Source of the DNA: Chaenocephalus aceratus
Taxonomy: Eukaryota; Chordata; Actinopteri; Perciformes; Channichthyidae
NCBI GenBank assembly: GCA_023974075.1
Contig: JAMFTG010000183.1
Coordinates: forward strand, 1-64,000
Direction of reading: 5' to 3'
Length of the DNA: 64,000 bases
The notes below the pieces were generated by a model, which ran no database searches, was not told the DNA's origin, and was given only the letters and a program-made list of their open reading frames with translations. Shown here one piece after another: positions 49,306 to 61,295 of the stretch (positions within the stretch are counted from its first letter, which is position 1; each line of letters starts with the position of its first letter). The translations under genes and the position numbers were made by a program.

Positions 49306-52300
49306 ATGGCGGGTCCGCTGCTGGAGTTTGAGACGGAGATGTTCCTCAGTCTGTTTGAGGTTGACGGGCTGCTGGTGGCGGCGGAGGGCATGGGGATAGA
49401 CCGCATCCTGCTGCAGTTCATGCGGGTTTACTCCGAGCAGGGCAGCCTGGTCCTGCTGCTGAACACCACCACACCTGAGCAGGTGAGCAGGGAGATCACG
49501 TGTGTTATATGAAGGCTTCTGAAGGAGCCAGCTGCCCAGTAAGCGAATTAAGGCGCCACTACGGAAGCCCATGTGGGACGTTTCTTAAATGACACTTGAA
49601 TAATATTATGATGTTTTACAGCTGGTTAAATACCGTTTTCATTTTGCTTGTGTTGCGCCATTTTCAACTGTCAATAGTCCATCGTACAGCAGCCTAAATC
49701 TTTATACATCCAATGTCATGTTTTAATATTGCTTGCACAAATTGGAAAATCAGTAAATTACTTTGTCTTTTTTTGCGCCTCATAGTATTTACTTTTTTAT
49801 ATTTGAATTGCATTTTAATGTTGTCAACTGTAAAGCCAGGTATGACCCTGAAAGTGAACTGTGTAACATACCTTTCACAAGTCATATAACTACCATATAA
49901 GTATGTGAGAATGAAAATGCTTGTGTACAATTCTAATACCATTATGGAATCACATTTTTAAGTTTACATTATAATTGTATAATCTAGGCAAGATAACTTT
50001 AAGTATAACAGTCTTATAATATGACTCCTGGGTACAGATGTTAGATACTTCTTGCTGCAAATAACATTCAAATTCAAATAATCCAAAGGTTTTATTGTCA
50101 TATGCACATAACTGACCTGAGCTCCTCCATGTAAAGATACTTTAAAGATGTTTACCAAAATACTCTCCTCTCTCTCTCTCTCTCAGGAGTATTTCACAGA
50201 GCAGCTGCGAGCGGAGGGTGTGACCCACCTGCCGAGGACGGTGACCAGCGACGTGCAGAGCGCTGAGAGATACAACGTGTACACGGAGGGGGGGGTGCTG
50301 TTCGTCACCAGCAGGATCCTGGTGGTCGACTTCCTCACCGACCGCGTCCCGGCTCATCTGATCTCAGGTCAGATCACGGATACAATGATTGTTATTGATC
50401 AAAGATTCAAAGGTTTTATTGTCATATGCACAAAGCTACAGTGTAGAAATGGCAATGAAATTCTTCTGACCTGAGCTCCTCCAACAATGCAACATTTATA
50501 ATAAAATACAAAAATAAAAATAAAAAATAGCGCAAAAAGTCTATATATATACATGTAAATAATATTAGTTATTTCTGAACATATTAATAATAATAATACA
50601 TTTTATTTTAGGCGCCTTTCATGACACCCAAGGACACCGTACAATTTGTTAAAAAATAAAACGCTAAACACAGGAAATCATGGAGGAGACCGTCAAGTGG
50701 ACACAAATGAAACATATAATGGGGAGCACTACAGTGAGTGGGCAGATTTGAACAGGTGGGTTTTTAATTGGGATTTGAATATGGTGGTTGTGTCTGACTG
50801 TCGGATGTGCGGGGGAGGGAGTTCCAGAGTCTGGGAGCAGTGCAGCTAAAAGCCCGAGCACCCATGGTGACGAGGCGTGGGGTGGGGACGGTCAGCAGAC
50901 CAGCAGAGGGGGAGCGAGAGGGGGTGTACTCCTGAAGAAGGTCAGCCAGATAGGGGGGGGGGGCAGGTTATGTCGGGCTTTGTAAGTGAGCAGTAGGTTT
51001 GTGAAGTTGATACGGGATTGAACAGGGAGCCATATTAGTTATTTCTAAACATGGAACAATTGTTGTCATTTATTTGCATTCTAGACCAAATGGTGGTTAT
51101 TACTATCTGTTCGACCTGTGTTTAATTATATATTTTGTATGGCTTTATTATAGAATTAGTAATTGATTAAAAAAAAAATATTTGTTTCATGAATTTGCTG
51201 TTTTTTTTGGTGTTGATTTTTGGGGGAAATCGTGCCTTTCTTCTCCTAACATTCCCGCTTTGTCCCTGTAAATCTACGTAATTGCGTAAAGGCACTTTAA
51301 ATGTTAAGTATAAAACGGACAAGTCAAATCAAGCAATCTGATTGGTCCTTAGCCGTGATATACTGAGCGTATACCACGGGTAGAATTGTAAGTTACTTTT
51401 CACAACAAGTCAGTATCCCTCCGCGTCTGAGAAAAACAGTATACCGTTGGGCTGAAAAGCAAACTGCCTGTGTCGCGTCGGGCCGAACCACGCCCCTTAG
51501 CTGTGATATAATGAGCATATACCACGGCCTGTCGTGAGCTATTGCTTAAATGTCCCATATATAGACTACAAAATTTGAAATGATGCCGTATTTATTGATG
51601 GGTGTTACACTGCATTACATTTTAAGGCTTTTGGCCTCGCTATAACTACACTGTAGCTACTGTGCACATGATAATGAAACCCTTGGATCCTGTGGTCTCG
51701 TAACCAACAGAAACCCAGACTAACATGCACACTCTCTCTCTCTCTCTCGAATCTCGCCCTCAGGCATCCTGGTGTATCGTGCTCATACAATCATCGAGTC
51801 GTGTCAGGAGGCCTTCATCCTCCGCTTGTTCAGACAGAAGAACAAGACGGGCTTCATTAAAGCGTTCACTGACAAGGCCACGTCCTTCTCCTCCGGATTC
51901 TGCCAGGTGGAGCGTGTGATGAGGAACCTCTTCGTCAAGAAGCTCTACCTTTGGCCCAGGTTGAGACCTATTTCAAAAGCACATATGAGATGGATGGAAC
52001 TTCATTTATCCCCTTGGGGAAATGCAGGCGTTTATAGCAGCAACAGGGTCAGAGTTAAAAACAGGATTCACAAAAATTAATTAATAATACAAAATGTTTT
52101 TTTAAATAAAGTGTGTCTGTGTGTATTCAATGTCTGGGAGGGAGGGGGGTTTGTTTTAATTAGATTTATGTATTATTGTTATTATTTTGAGCGTACATAC
52201 AGTATGTATTCTCATTTTGTAAGTAGTCTGTTGTCTATTTTTTATGTATTATGTTTTTTAAATGAAAATGTGTGCTTTTGGTTGTACATGTTGTGTATTA

Positions 52301-55300
52301 ATCTCAATAAAAATGTGATAAAAAAAAAATGAATAAAGTAACTGTTGAAACTTGAAACCAGATATCACATTATATAATAATAATAATCTGTAACCTGCTG
52401 TATTCAACAGGTTTCAAGCGTCAGTGAACACAGCGCTGGACAGACACAAGCCGGAGGTGGTGGAGCTCAACGTGTCGCTGACTCCGGCCATGAGGGCCAT
52501 CCAGAGCTCCATCCTGGACATCATGAGCGCCTGCCTGAAGGAGCTGAAGCGCTACAACCCCAGCCTGGAGGCCGAGGACCTCTCCCTGGAGAACACGCTG
52601 GGAAACGCCTTCGAAAAGGTATAAGGATGGAGTTGGATGTTGAAATGAAAAGTCTGCTTGTTGTTTATTTAGAACGCCAAATGTAACCTAAAACAAGAAA
52701 ACTAAACAGGCTTTTTTAAACATACTCTCTCCAGCACAGCTTAGCTCTGAGTGTTAGCGATGCTTGCTAATGTAAACAAAGACCATATTACGCCCAAAAC
52801 ACGTCACGCATTGTCTCTCATTGGGTACGGAGGAAAAGAGAGAGGGCTTGGTTTTCTGACACTTTGTTAGTTCCCTGACACCAAGGACACTTATTTATAA
52901 AAGCCATCACAAATGCATTTTGCATGATCGGTGACCTTTAAAGACGCAGCAAACATGGCCTTCTTATGACGGGTGTTTTATCTGATTCGGTGTCTAGTTT
53001 GGAAAGCTGAGTTTCCTGTATTTGAGGTTTGGTTGTGTTTGGCTTACTCTCATCCAGACGATCCGTCACTACCTGGACCCCCTGTGGCACCAGCTGGGAT
53101 CAAAGACCAAGGCTCTGGTCCAGGACCTGAAGGTGCTGAGGGTGCTGCTGCTCTACCTCACCCAGTACGACTGCGTCACCTTCCTCAATCTACTCGAGTC
53201 TCTGCGCTCCAGCCAGAAGAACTTTGGATCCAACTCAGGTAAACTACATCTTACTTTGAAATACTGTGGGTGAATATTGAACCTAATATTTGTGATTAAC
53301 CCTTGTGTTGTGTTCAAAGGCTGTTACCGTTCATGGTGTTCGCGGGTACATTTTGACCCATGATTTAAACACACACAAAAAATTACTATCATCCAATATC
53401 GTTTTAACTACATCATAACTAACTTATAACGCATTCATAACCGTACAATCCTGTTTAATGTTATGGCCCAAAGCACATTACACCACATATTGCACACGTG
53501 CATGTGTGTGTTCAGGTTCAAGTGTTAGTGCACATATTCTTTGAGAAAGGTGGAGTTCCCGTGGGGGGGGGGGGGGGCAGAGGGAGGGGAGACCAGGTGC
53601 ATGTTGCGAACAATGATTGTTACAGTGGATGAAGGGGGCGGGGGAGGGGCGTCTAAGGTCAAAGGTGAATCTTGATTGGGCCAAATTTGACCTTGAGTCA
53701 CCTAAAACAATTCTGCTGGGTCTCCCCAGACCCCAGCACCAAATTATACACTTTTTTTTTAGAGACCTTCAGACTTGGCAGAAATGGTCAACATCAGTTT
53801 TGTAGTGTTGATATATCTGTTGTGGAGGATATCATGAAGCCTGGTTCCGATAAAAAAAAATAGAGCCTATATAGTTTTAACTTGAAACGGGGCACGGGAG
53901 ACCCGAACACAACATAAGGGTTAGGAGATGTGTATGCATGTCTTTGGCTCTTTTCTGCTGTAACAATGTACATTTCCCCTCTGTGGGACTAATAATGGTA
54001 TTCTGGTTCTGGTTCTGGTTCTGGTTCTGATTCAGCACCTTTATCTAAGTTTTGTTTGTTTATGCCACCATCAGGGTGGTTATTCCTCGACTCCAGTACC
54101 TCCATGTTTATGAACACCAGGGGAAGAGTGTACCGCTTCCCAGAGAGCAGGAAGAAAGTCAAACTGGGAGTGGAGGCAGAGAAACCGAAGCCATCCTCAG
54201 GTACCTGACCTCTGCATCCTTTTCTGCTTGCATGTGTATTCATATTAGATTGACTCACATTATGTTTGTTGTTTCAGAGGTGAAACGGCAGCTGGTGCTG
54301 GAGAAGAGCCCGAAGTGGGAGGCTCTGACCGAAGTACTGCAGGAGATCGAGAAGGAGAACCAGAGCTGTGAACATGAACCAGGTCAGAGTGGTGTACAGG
54401 TCCATTATGTCAACACTGCCCCTCATTGTCTATCATTTAGATATAATGTACTACTTTTACAGAATTTCCTAGAAGCCATGTTTAAGTTTCCCAAAGGCGT
54501 TTTTGGTAATAATTTAAATGAATCTACATAGGAAACGCATATAAGAGAAGGAAATCTACAATTGTATTTTAAATGTACATCCAGCAGAAAGGCCAATATA
54601 CACAGCGCTGACATTTCAAAGTCATCCTCTTCAGGGTATGCTGCTTCGTCATGGTTCACGGGTTCGTCCTTTACACGTTACACATGCAGTAAAAGCAAAC
54701 TGGTCCCCTGAATCTGCTGAAAATACGACTATAGAACAGGGCTTTCTCCCAGTATACGTTTCTTTTGTTTCAAAGCACAGGGCGTCCGCGGGGTCTTAAA
54801 AAGTATTAAAAGCTGATAAATCAATTTAGCGAAAATGAAGGCTATTAAAAAGTATTAAACGGCATTGTCCAAGGTTTTACATTTTGTAGCTTGTTTTCAA
54901 TAAGTATATAAATGGTCCAGAGAGGTTGTGTTCTACAGTCTGCCTGAATGTAGTCATGGCGTAGGTGTGTAGTGAGATTCTGTGTAGTTTATTGATGGCA
55001 TCCCGTTGGGTTTGACGTCATCTGAACAGGACGTCGCACGCTCACTGCTTGATAGCAGCGGAGGTCCGTTTACGCCGGTTGCTAAGCAACATCGTTATGG
55101 GGAAATGCAAGTTGCGTCCAAATGGTTGGAAGATAAGGAGGAAGGACAATCAATACTGTATATAGTCAAAGTGAGGTAAAGTGTGTCGCCAAGGTAACCG
55201 GTTAAAACTCCAAGTGGCGATGAGGTCTTAAAATGTATGGAAAGGGTCTTAAAAGGTCTTACATCTGACTTCAGGATTCCTGCACACACCCTGAAGCAGG

Positions 55301-58300
55301 AGAAGCCCATGTTTATAACTAAATACCTTTACTATAACCAATGGTTGCATTCATTTTGAGTGTGTCAGTTAGCCAGTTATCTAAGATCAGGACTACTTGT
55401 ACCTTTTTCTGCAGTTTATTTGCGGGTACATGGAAAGAGTGAGGAGTCGAGATAAGGATTTGGATTTAGCTCTAACTCCAGGGCCCAGGAGTTCAAAGCT
55501 TTTGATCTCAATCAGATCCGATCAGATTTTGAAATCCCATTTTTTGTGATCCAGGATCAGACAAGTCGGACACATTCAGACTTTTCAAGATGACTAGATC
55601 CTGAATATCAGTGCTTTAATCCTACCGAGCGCCATCTAGTGGACATGAAACATAATACAGAGACTTCTATTGTCCAAACTGACTTTTGAAAGGTGATGAC
55701 AGATGATGGACTTTTTTTTTGTTGAAGATATTTTTACTTTAATCTAAATTACATTTGTGATTGACAATCTTTGTTGTGATACTTTTATAAGCATAAACAT
55801 TTATGTCATCAACATTTGGTTGAAAACAAAATGCCACCACCAACGTGAGCAAAAATGGAAAATAAAATTGATTTGCCACGAAGGCTAAAAATTGTGTATT
55901 ATTTCAGTTAACAAACGTTGCCATCTAATTTAAATTGAAACATATTTTAAAATAAATTGTACAGAACATGTTGCTCTGGTGTAACCATTAGCCAATCAGC
56001 AACCAAGGTAACCCCCCCCCCCCCCCCCCCTTATCACCTGAATCTCCCCTAGAGCTCCATTGAGTTCTTTGTAACCAAATGTCTCTCAGAGGGGCGTGGG
56101 GAGGGGCTCCTTATTTCCATCTAAAGTCACAGACAGAGAATCAGCACTTTGGAAACAGGGCTGAAACAGAGGGGATTATGGGTAATGCTGCAATGATCTG
56201 TTTGGTGTTTCAGCCAATCAGAGACAGGCTCTGGATATATCTGAGACCTGTGATATATTGATGAAAAACAGTTGTTAGGGGACCTTTAGATACTGCAGTA
56301 TTTTTTCTGTTGTATTTTGTAAATTACTCTGAAAAGGGAACATTTCTAACGTGTCCCCAGGTCGGGTTCTGATCTGTGCCAGTGATGACCGGACCTGTGC
56401 CCAGCTGCAGCAGTACATCCGGCTCGGCTCCGACTCGTTGCTCCACCGCCTCTACGCCCGCACCGTCGGCAAAAGTGACGCCGCTGCAGCCGCCGCCCTC
56501 GATCTCGATTGCCACAAAAAGGGCAACAGCTGGCCGAAAAAAGGAGACAAGGGAAAAGAGCCGGTGCAGAAAAAACCCACAAAGAGTAAAAAAAGACCCT
56601 CGCTGACTCTGACCCAGATGGTGGGGAAGGACGGGGCGGAGGAGGCGGCCATGATGGGCAGCAGTGGAGACGAGGATGAGGAGGAGGAACAGATGAAGCT
56701 GGATTTGTCATCAGATGCTTATTATGGAGTTCTGAAGGAGCCGCTGACTGTCATCCACCCTCTGAAGGGCCTCACTGACCCCCACAGCCTCACCAGGGTG
56801 CTGCACGAGGTGGAGCCCAGCTTCGTGGTGCTGTACGACGCTGAGATCAGTTTCGTTCGCCAGCTGGAGATCTACAAAGCTAGCCGGCCCGGGAAAACAC
56901 TGAGGGTGTATTTCCTCATCTACGGAGGCTCCACGGAGGAACAGAAGTACCTGACGGCGCTGTCCAGGGAAAAGAAAGCCTTCGAACACCTCATCAGGTC
57001 AGAAACACGCTTCTCTCTGTCTGGTGATGTTTTGTTGCGTTGGTTTCTCTTTGGTGACTGTGTGTGTTTTTCTCCGCAGGGAAAAAGCTACCATGGTGAT
57101 CCCAGAGGAGAGGGAGGGGCGGGACGACACTAACCTGGACCTGGCAAGGAATTTAGGGCCTGCAAACGCCACCACCAACACCCGCAAAGCAGGCATGTCT
57201 ATAGAACTGAAACGACTAGTCGCTATTTTCAACTATTTTGATGAGTGATTAATTGTTAGTTATTCTTCTTGCAAAAATGGCAGATTCCAGAGAGAAATAC
57301 GGACACTGGAATGGAACTTTTTAATGATTTTCTGTACTTAAAGATATATTATAACGTTAAATCAAAAATCGAAAATAATTGGTATTGAAGATAAATATTC
57401 TGATGCTAGTAAAAGTAGGCTTTTATCTACTTAGAAAAAGACCTGCAAGGACATTGTGCATTTCTGTTAAAAGAGTCAGATTCCTTTTTATTTATTGTTC
57501 TGTGGATTTATATATTTAGGATACTTGTTTTTTCCCACATTATTTTTGATATATAAATAATTGTTCTTTAAAGTTTTCATGCATTATTATTGCATTATGC
57601 ATTATTATTTTATCAGAGGCATAAAATCCACCAAAATCTATTTGTTGTCATTTTCAAACATCCATTGGTTCCCCTGGACAGTTTATTTTGTCTTACCTTA
57701 TAAAAGTCCCCACGATTTCTTAAATAAGTGTTTTCTGTTTTCCCATTTCCTGTCCACTAACCAGGAGGTCAGGAGCAGCCCCAAAGAGCCGTCCCGAGTC
57801 ATCGTAGACATGCGTGAGTTTCGCAGTGAGCTGCCCTCGTTGCTGCCCGCCGCGGGCTGGACATCGAGCCCGTCACCCTGGAAGTGGGCGACTACATCCT
57901 GACCCCGGACACGTGCGTCGAGCGGAAAGAGCATCAGTGATCTGATTGGCTCCCTGCAGAGCGGCCGCCTCTACACTCAGTGTCTCTTCCATGACTCGAT
58001 ACTACAAAAGACCAGTGCTGCTCATTGAGTTTGACCCAGCAAAACCCTTTTCCTTGAGGCTCGCTCTGATTTCCGTCATGAGATATCGGCCAATGACATT
58101 TCTTCCAAAACTCACCTTACTCACTTTGCATTTCCCTCGGCTCCGTATTCTCTGGTGCCCGTCCCCCCACGCCACTGCCGAGCTCTTCGAGGATCTGAAG
58201 AAAGGTCGCCTGGAGCCGGATGGTGCCGCGGCTCAGGCCGTCACACAGCCGAGTCAGACATGGTGGCCGAATCAGCTGCCCTCTACAACCCCGGGCCGTA

Positions 58301-58509
58301 TGACTTCCTGTTGAAAATGCCTGGGGTCAATATGAAGAAATACAGGGCTCTTGTGAAAAAACGCAGACAGCCTGGCAGATTTAGCCAAACTCAGCCAGGA
58401 AAGGTTGGCAGAAATACTGGAGAATGCTAAAATGCTAAGCAAGCTGTTTGAGTTTCTGCATAATGATGCTGATGTCCCTGCTCCGGTGCAGAAGGGCAAG
58501 CGGACATGA
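49306..58509 (+). CDS. ercc4: ERCC4/XPF, DNA repair endonuclease catalytic subunit, ten coding exons
   Basis: XPF pairs with ERCC1 to cut DNA 5' of lesions in nucleotide-excision and crosslink repair. Exons by splice sites and homology: 49306-49482, 50187-50367, 51764-51959, 52411-52618, 53058-53238, 54075-54200, 54278-54382, 56361-56997, 57080-57192, 57765-58509; phases agree at every junction. Exons 1-7 give the SF2 helicase-like region ([51 protein letters not shown]). Exon 8 has [10 protein letters not shown], an acidic/basic linker and [17 protein letters not shown]. Exon 10 has the nuclease ([27 protein letters not shown]) and the HhH2 tail (FLLKMPGV). The helicase-like part lacks Walker motifs, as expected. 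Exons 1-9 are intact; exon 10 carries about eight small indels (separate entry). The start [13 protein letters not shown] matches the family's N-terminus. Confidence 0.95.
50080..50500. repeat. two copies of a short dispersed repeat flanking ercc4 exon 2
   Basis: AAAGGTTTTATTGTCATATG and GACCTGAGCTCCTCCA occur in introns 1 (about 50085-50135) and 2 (about 50408-50482), in the same orientation on both sides of exon 2. Confidence 0.75.
50585..51035 (-). mobile_element. L2-type LINE 3' fragment in ercc4 intron 2
   Basis: AATAATAATACATTTTATTT and text such as GGGAGTTCCAGAGTCTGGGA and TTGTAAGTGAGCAGTAGGTT correspond to the 3' end of the L2 copy at 39127-39600, in the same (minus) orientation. No RT core remains. 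Confidence 0.65.
53300..53920. mobile_element. piggyBac-like MITE in ercc4 intron 5
   Basis: The left end is TTAA followed by CCCTTGTGTTGTGTTC. The right end complements to CCCTTATGTTGTGTTC and is followed by TTAG (one change from TTAA). TTAA targets and CCC-type ends are typical of piggyBac. It is 621 bp, with no transposase. Confidence 0.7.
54778..55292. mobile_element. probable hAT remnant in ercc4 intron 7
   Basis: CAGGGCGTCCGCGGGGTCTT at the left and the complement of CAGGGTGTGTGCAGGAATCC at the right, with 'GGTCTTAAAA' words at both sides. No clear 8-bp duplication. Confidence 0.5.
57193..57764 (+). other. ercc4: ercc4 intron 9 with apparent GC-AG splice sites
   Basis: Exon 9 (KAG) must join exon 10 (GQEQ) in phase 1. 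The only junction that fits is AG|GCATGT at 57193, a GC donor, paired with AACCAG at 57759-57764. All other donors in this gene are GT. Confidence 0.6.
57765..58509 (+). other. ercc4: ercc4 terminal exon carrying about eight frameshifting indels
   Basis: Homology stays strong but moves through all frames: an extra C near 57783; a missing base near 57846 (CTGCCCGCC for CTG-CAC-CGC); an extra G at about 57929 in the ERK-SISD motif; an extra T near 57981; a net one-base loss between about 58055 and 58076; an extra A near 58110; two extra bases (CA) near 58246; an extra A near 58358. The final frame ends GKRT-stop at 58507-58509. A genuine gene with consensus errors or a decaying 3' exon are the two readings; exons 1-9 show no such indels. 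Confidence 0.85.
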
Positions 58510-58846
58510 TGGGTGTGGACATTGAATTGCTTCAAGAGGGATTAATCAAATGGGCTTTCTTCTTCTTCAAAGCATCTGATTTATGTATATAATTATAATG
58601 TTCCTGGTATCAGGAGGATTAGTTTTCAATGTACATTTTGATGATAATGGCATGATGTAAAATGATGCAGACTGAATTCACACCGTCTGTCTTCAAAAAG
58701 AGTATTATATTATGTACAGAATGAACTGATATACTGCAATGTTTTTTTCTATTGTACTTTAGAAACTACTCTGAAAATGGTACATGTTCTTAAATAACTT
58801 GGCAAGAATCAAATATTTTATAATTGTTTTGTTTACCTTTTGTTTA

Positions 58847-58852
58847 AATAAA
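58847..58852 (+). terminator. ercc4: ercc4 poly(A) signal AATAAA
   Basis: AATAAA about 340 bp after the ercc4 stop codon, with no better site in between and AT-rich 3' UTR before it. Confidence 0.6.
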
Positions 58853-59376
58853 TACATCTTTCTAGAACAACACTGTTTTATAACCCCTTTATTGTACTTA
58901 GACCCCTTTTAGAAACTCCACTTTATGATTTTTAAAAAGTCAAAAAAATGTGGGAAATGAAAATCACCCATTAGCTGGGCATGGTGTTTCTATGTTGCTC
59001 AGTTTCTGAAAACCGCATTCATTCAAGAAAAAAGACACAATTAGTTGTATTATTGGGTGGTCATACATACAAGGAAGTCCTGGGACTACATCATGAAATC
59101 TAAAGGAGTTTCCTGCATTAGTTTGACTGCATTGTGTTGTGAGAATGAGCATTTGTGATTTGTGTCACCTCGAATATCTACCAGATTCACACAGCAACCA
59201 TTACATAACACTACTCATCATATGTGAGGGGGAAAAACAGACATAGGATATTCTTTATGAGTGTTGTTGTGATGTAGTTTAGTTGAAAAAATCGAGTCAT
59301 GCTGATGGTAGACGATAAATGCTGAGTGACCGGTAAACAGGCAGATCCCTCCGCCACTCCCCCCAAGGCTTCGTCA

Positions 59377-59549
59377 TTACGTCACTCCGCATCCGAGCCT
59401 AGACCCAGTCGCAGCCATTTTACTCCGCGAAATAAACTTCAATCTCACAGCTACAGGAAACAAAACAACACCCACGCGACCATTCCCCCGGGATAATGGA
59501 TATCTCATTGTGAACAGAACACAGTCCGGTTTCAAGTCTTCTCAAATAG
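59377..59549 (+). promoter_or_regulatory. candidate promoter and non-coding first exon of the next gene
   Basis: A locally GC-richer stretch holds TTACGTCA (CRE/ATF-like, 59377-59384) and GCCATTTT (YY1-like, 59414-59421), followed by a consensus donor ATAG|GTGAGT at 59549/59550. No coding start is obvious, fitting a 5' UTR exon. In other vertebrates the gene after ERCC4 in the same direction is MRTFB (MKL2), so this could be its first exon with the rest of the window as intron 1. That identity is inference only. Confidence 0.4.
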
Positions 59550-59588
59550 GTGAGTCCACAGACCCGGGGCGACGCTGTCTTGTTTTTA

Positions 59589-59621
59589 GCATGTGTTAGC
59601 ATGTGTTAGCATGTGTTAGCT
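59589..59621. repeat. three 11-bp tandem units
   Basis: GCATGTGTTAG three times in a row, just after the putative splice donor. Confidence 0.85.
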
Positions 59622-59959
59622 TAGCCGAGCTAACTGTGAGGTGGTTGTTGCTGAGCAGCGTTTGTGAAAAGCAGACGAGGCTTGGTGCAATAACACAGCA
59701 ATGTGGAGTTGTGGACATGAAGGGTTTGACTGCCACTCACATTGAGGTGTTTTTAAGTCATTGTAAGAATGGCCGCTTCATCATGTTTTTAATTATTGGC
59801 ACTGTCTGCACTCACCTGTCAGATTTAAAGTAGCTAAACAACGTTAGCTGATCCCACACCCACCTCTGCGATAACAGACACTGCAGACAGCCAAGCCAGG
59901 CAATAACACCTCTATAGGAAATATGTGTCCTTTCTCCTAATGCTATCTAGGTGTCAAGG

Positions 59960-60480
59960 AGAGATGGTACTTAGATCTTGTACTTGAGTAAAAAGTAGAT
60001 GTACTAAATGTAGGAATACTCTGTTACAGTAAAAGTCCTGCATTCAAAATCTGACTCAAGTAAAGTACAAAAAGATACTTAAAGTACCGAAGGTGAAAGT
60101 ACTCATTGTGCACATTGGCCCATTTCAGATGAATATATATATATGATATGTTTTATAATGATTGATCATTAAAGTGTTATCAAAGCTGGTAAAGGTGCAG
60201 CTAGTTTTAATGACTGTGTATACTGAGGGTAGCTTGTTAATTCACTCCAGGTGTACTAAGGTGTGTTCTTTTAGTTGTTTTTTAAATGTTTCACATCATT
60301 AATCCAAATCTGCTACGTAACTTAAGATTATTTGTAAATATGGTGGAGTCAAAGTCCATGAATTACCTCTGAATAATAGTGGGGTAGGAAAGTAGCAAAA
60401 GGTCCCTCAAAATTGTACTTAAGTTCAGTAGTACTTCGGTTAATGTACTTATTTACTTTAAACCACTGGTACTGTATGCT
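59960..60480. repeat. 'AAGTAC' dispersed repeat (inverse of 29760-30350)
   Basis: Begins GATCTTGTACTTGAGTAAAA and contains ATAATGATTGATCATTAAAGTG, both complementary to text in the 30-kb copy. Confidence 0.75.
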
Positions 60481-61295
60481 TATTACTTGAGCTAGCATGC
60501 TTTCAAAGGCTGGGGCATGCTGTGATTTGGGAGACTAATCACCCTGCTATTACTGAACTCGTGTTTTCTTATTGATGGTATTTGTACCTTTGTTATAGAT
60601 GGCACAGATAGGTTGGAAAGAGAGGAGATGACAAGCATGTGGTTCTAAAGTGACACTGCTAAATATGACTAACCATGCACACTGTTAACAAGACCCCCCC
60701 CCCTCCCTCTTAAACCCTATGATGTTATCTTATTGCCTTCCCCACTGATTGAAGTGAGAAAAGTGAGGTAGTGCTGCAGCAAATCCAAACACATTGTGGT
60801 GTGTGTGTGAGTCATAAAGACTGGCAGGATGTGTTGTTTCACAGGCGCTTTTTGCTGTCCAAGTCTGACATGGAGAAGTGTGAATTATTAGAGTTAACCT
60901 AACACTGTAAGGCTGAAGGGAAAGTTATTATCGTTAAAGGCTGTGTGTCGTATATCTCTTGCTTATTTTAGAGCCACCCGTGCAGTATAAGCTCGCAGGA
61001 AGACCGTCTACCCAGATCCCTTTTAGCCTCGGGGTTCAGTGTCTCTTGTGTCAAATTAAATGGCACTAGAGACTTATTAAATATATGAAAATGTCCTATT
61101 TCTGACGTTTTTCCATCCTCCAAGTGGAAAGAGTTGCAGGAGACATTAGTACTGAGGGTTATCTACCAACAGGAAAGCATGCAACCCATAGTTTCAGAAA
61201 CGACTTTACATAACCAGCCTACATACTGTCTTTATTATTGCAGGCCACTCTCTATTAAGGTTTGTCTATCTAGCTGCTTTAATAGTCTCTTCTTA

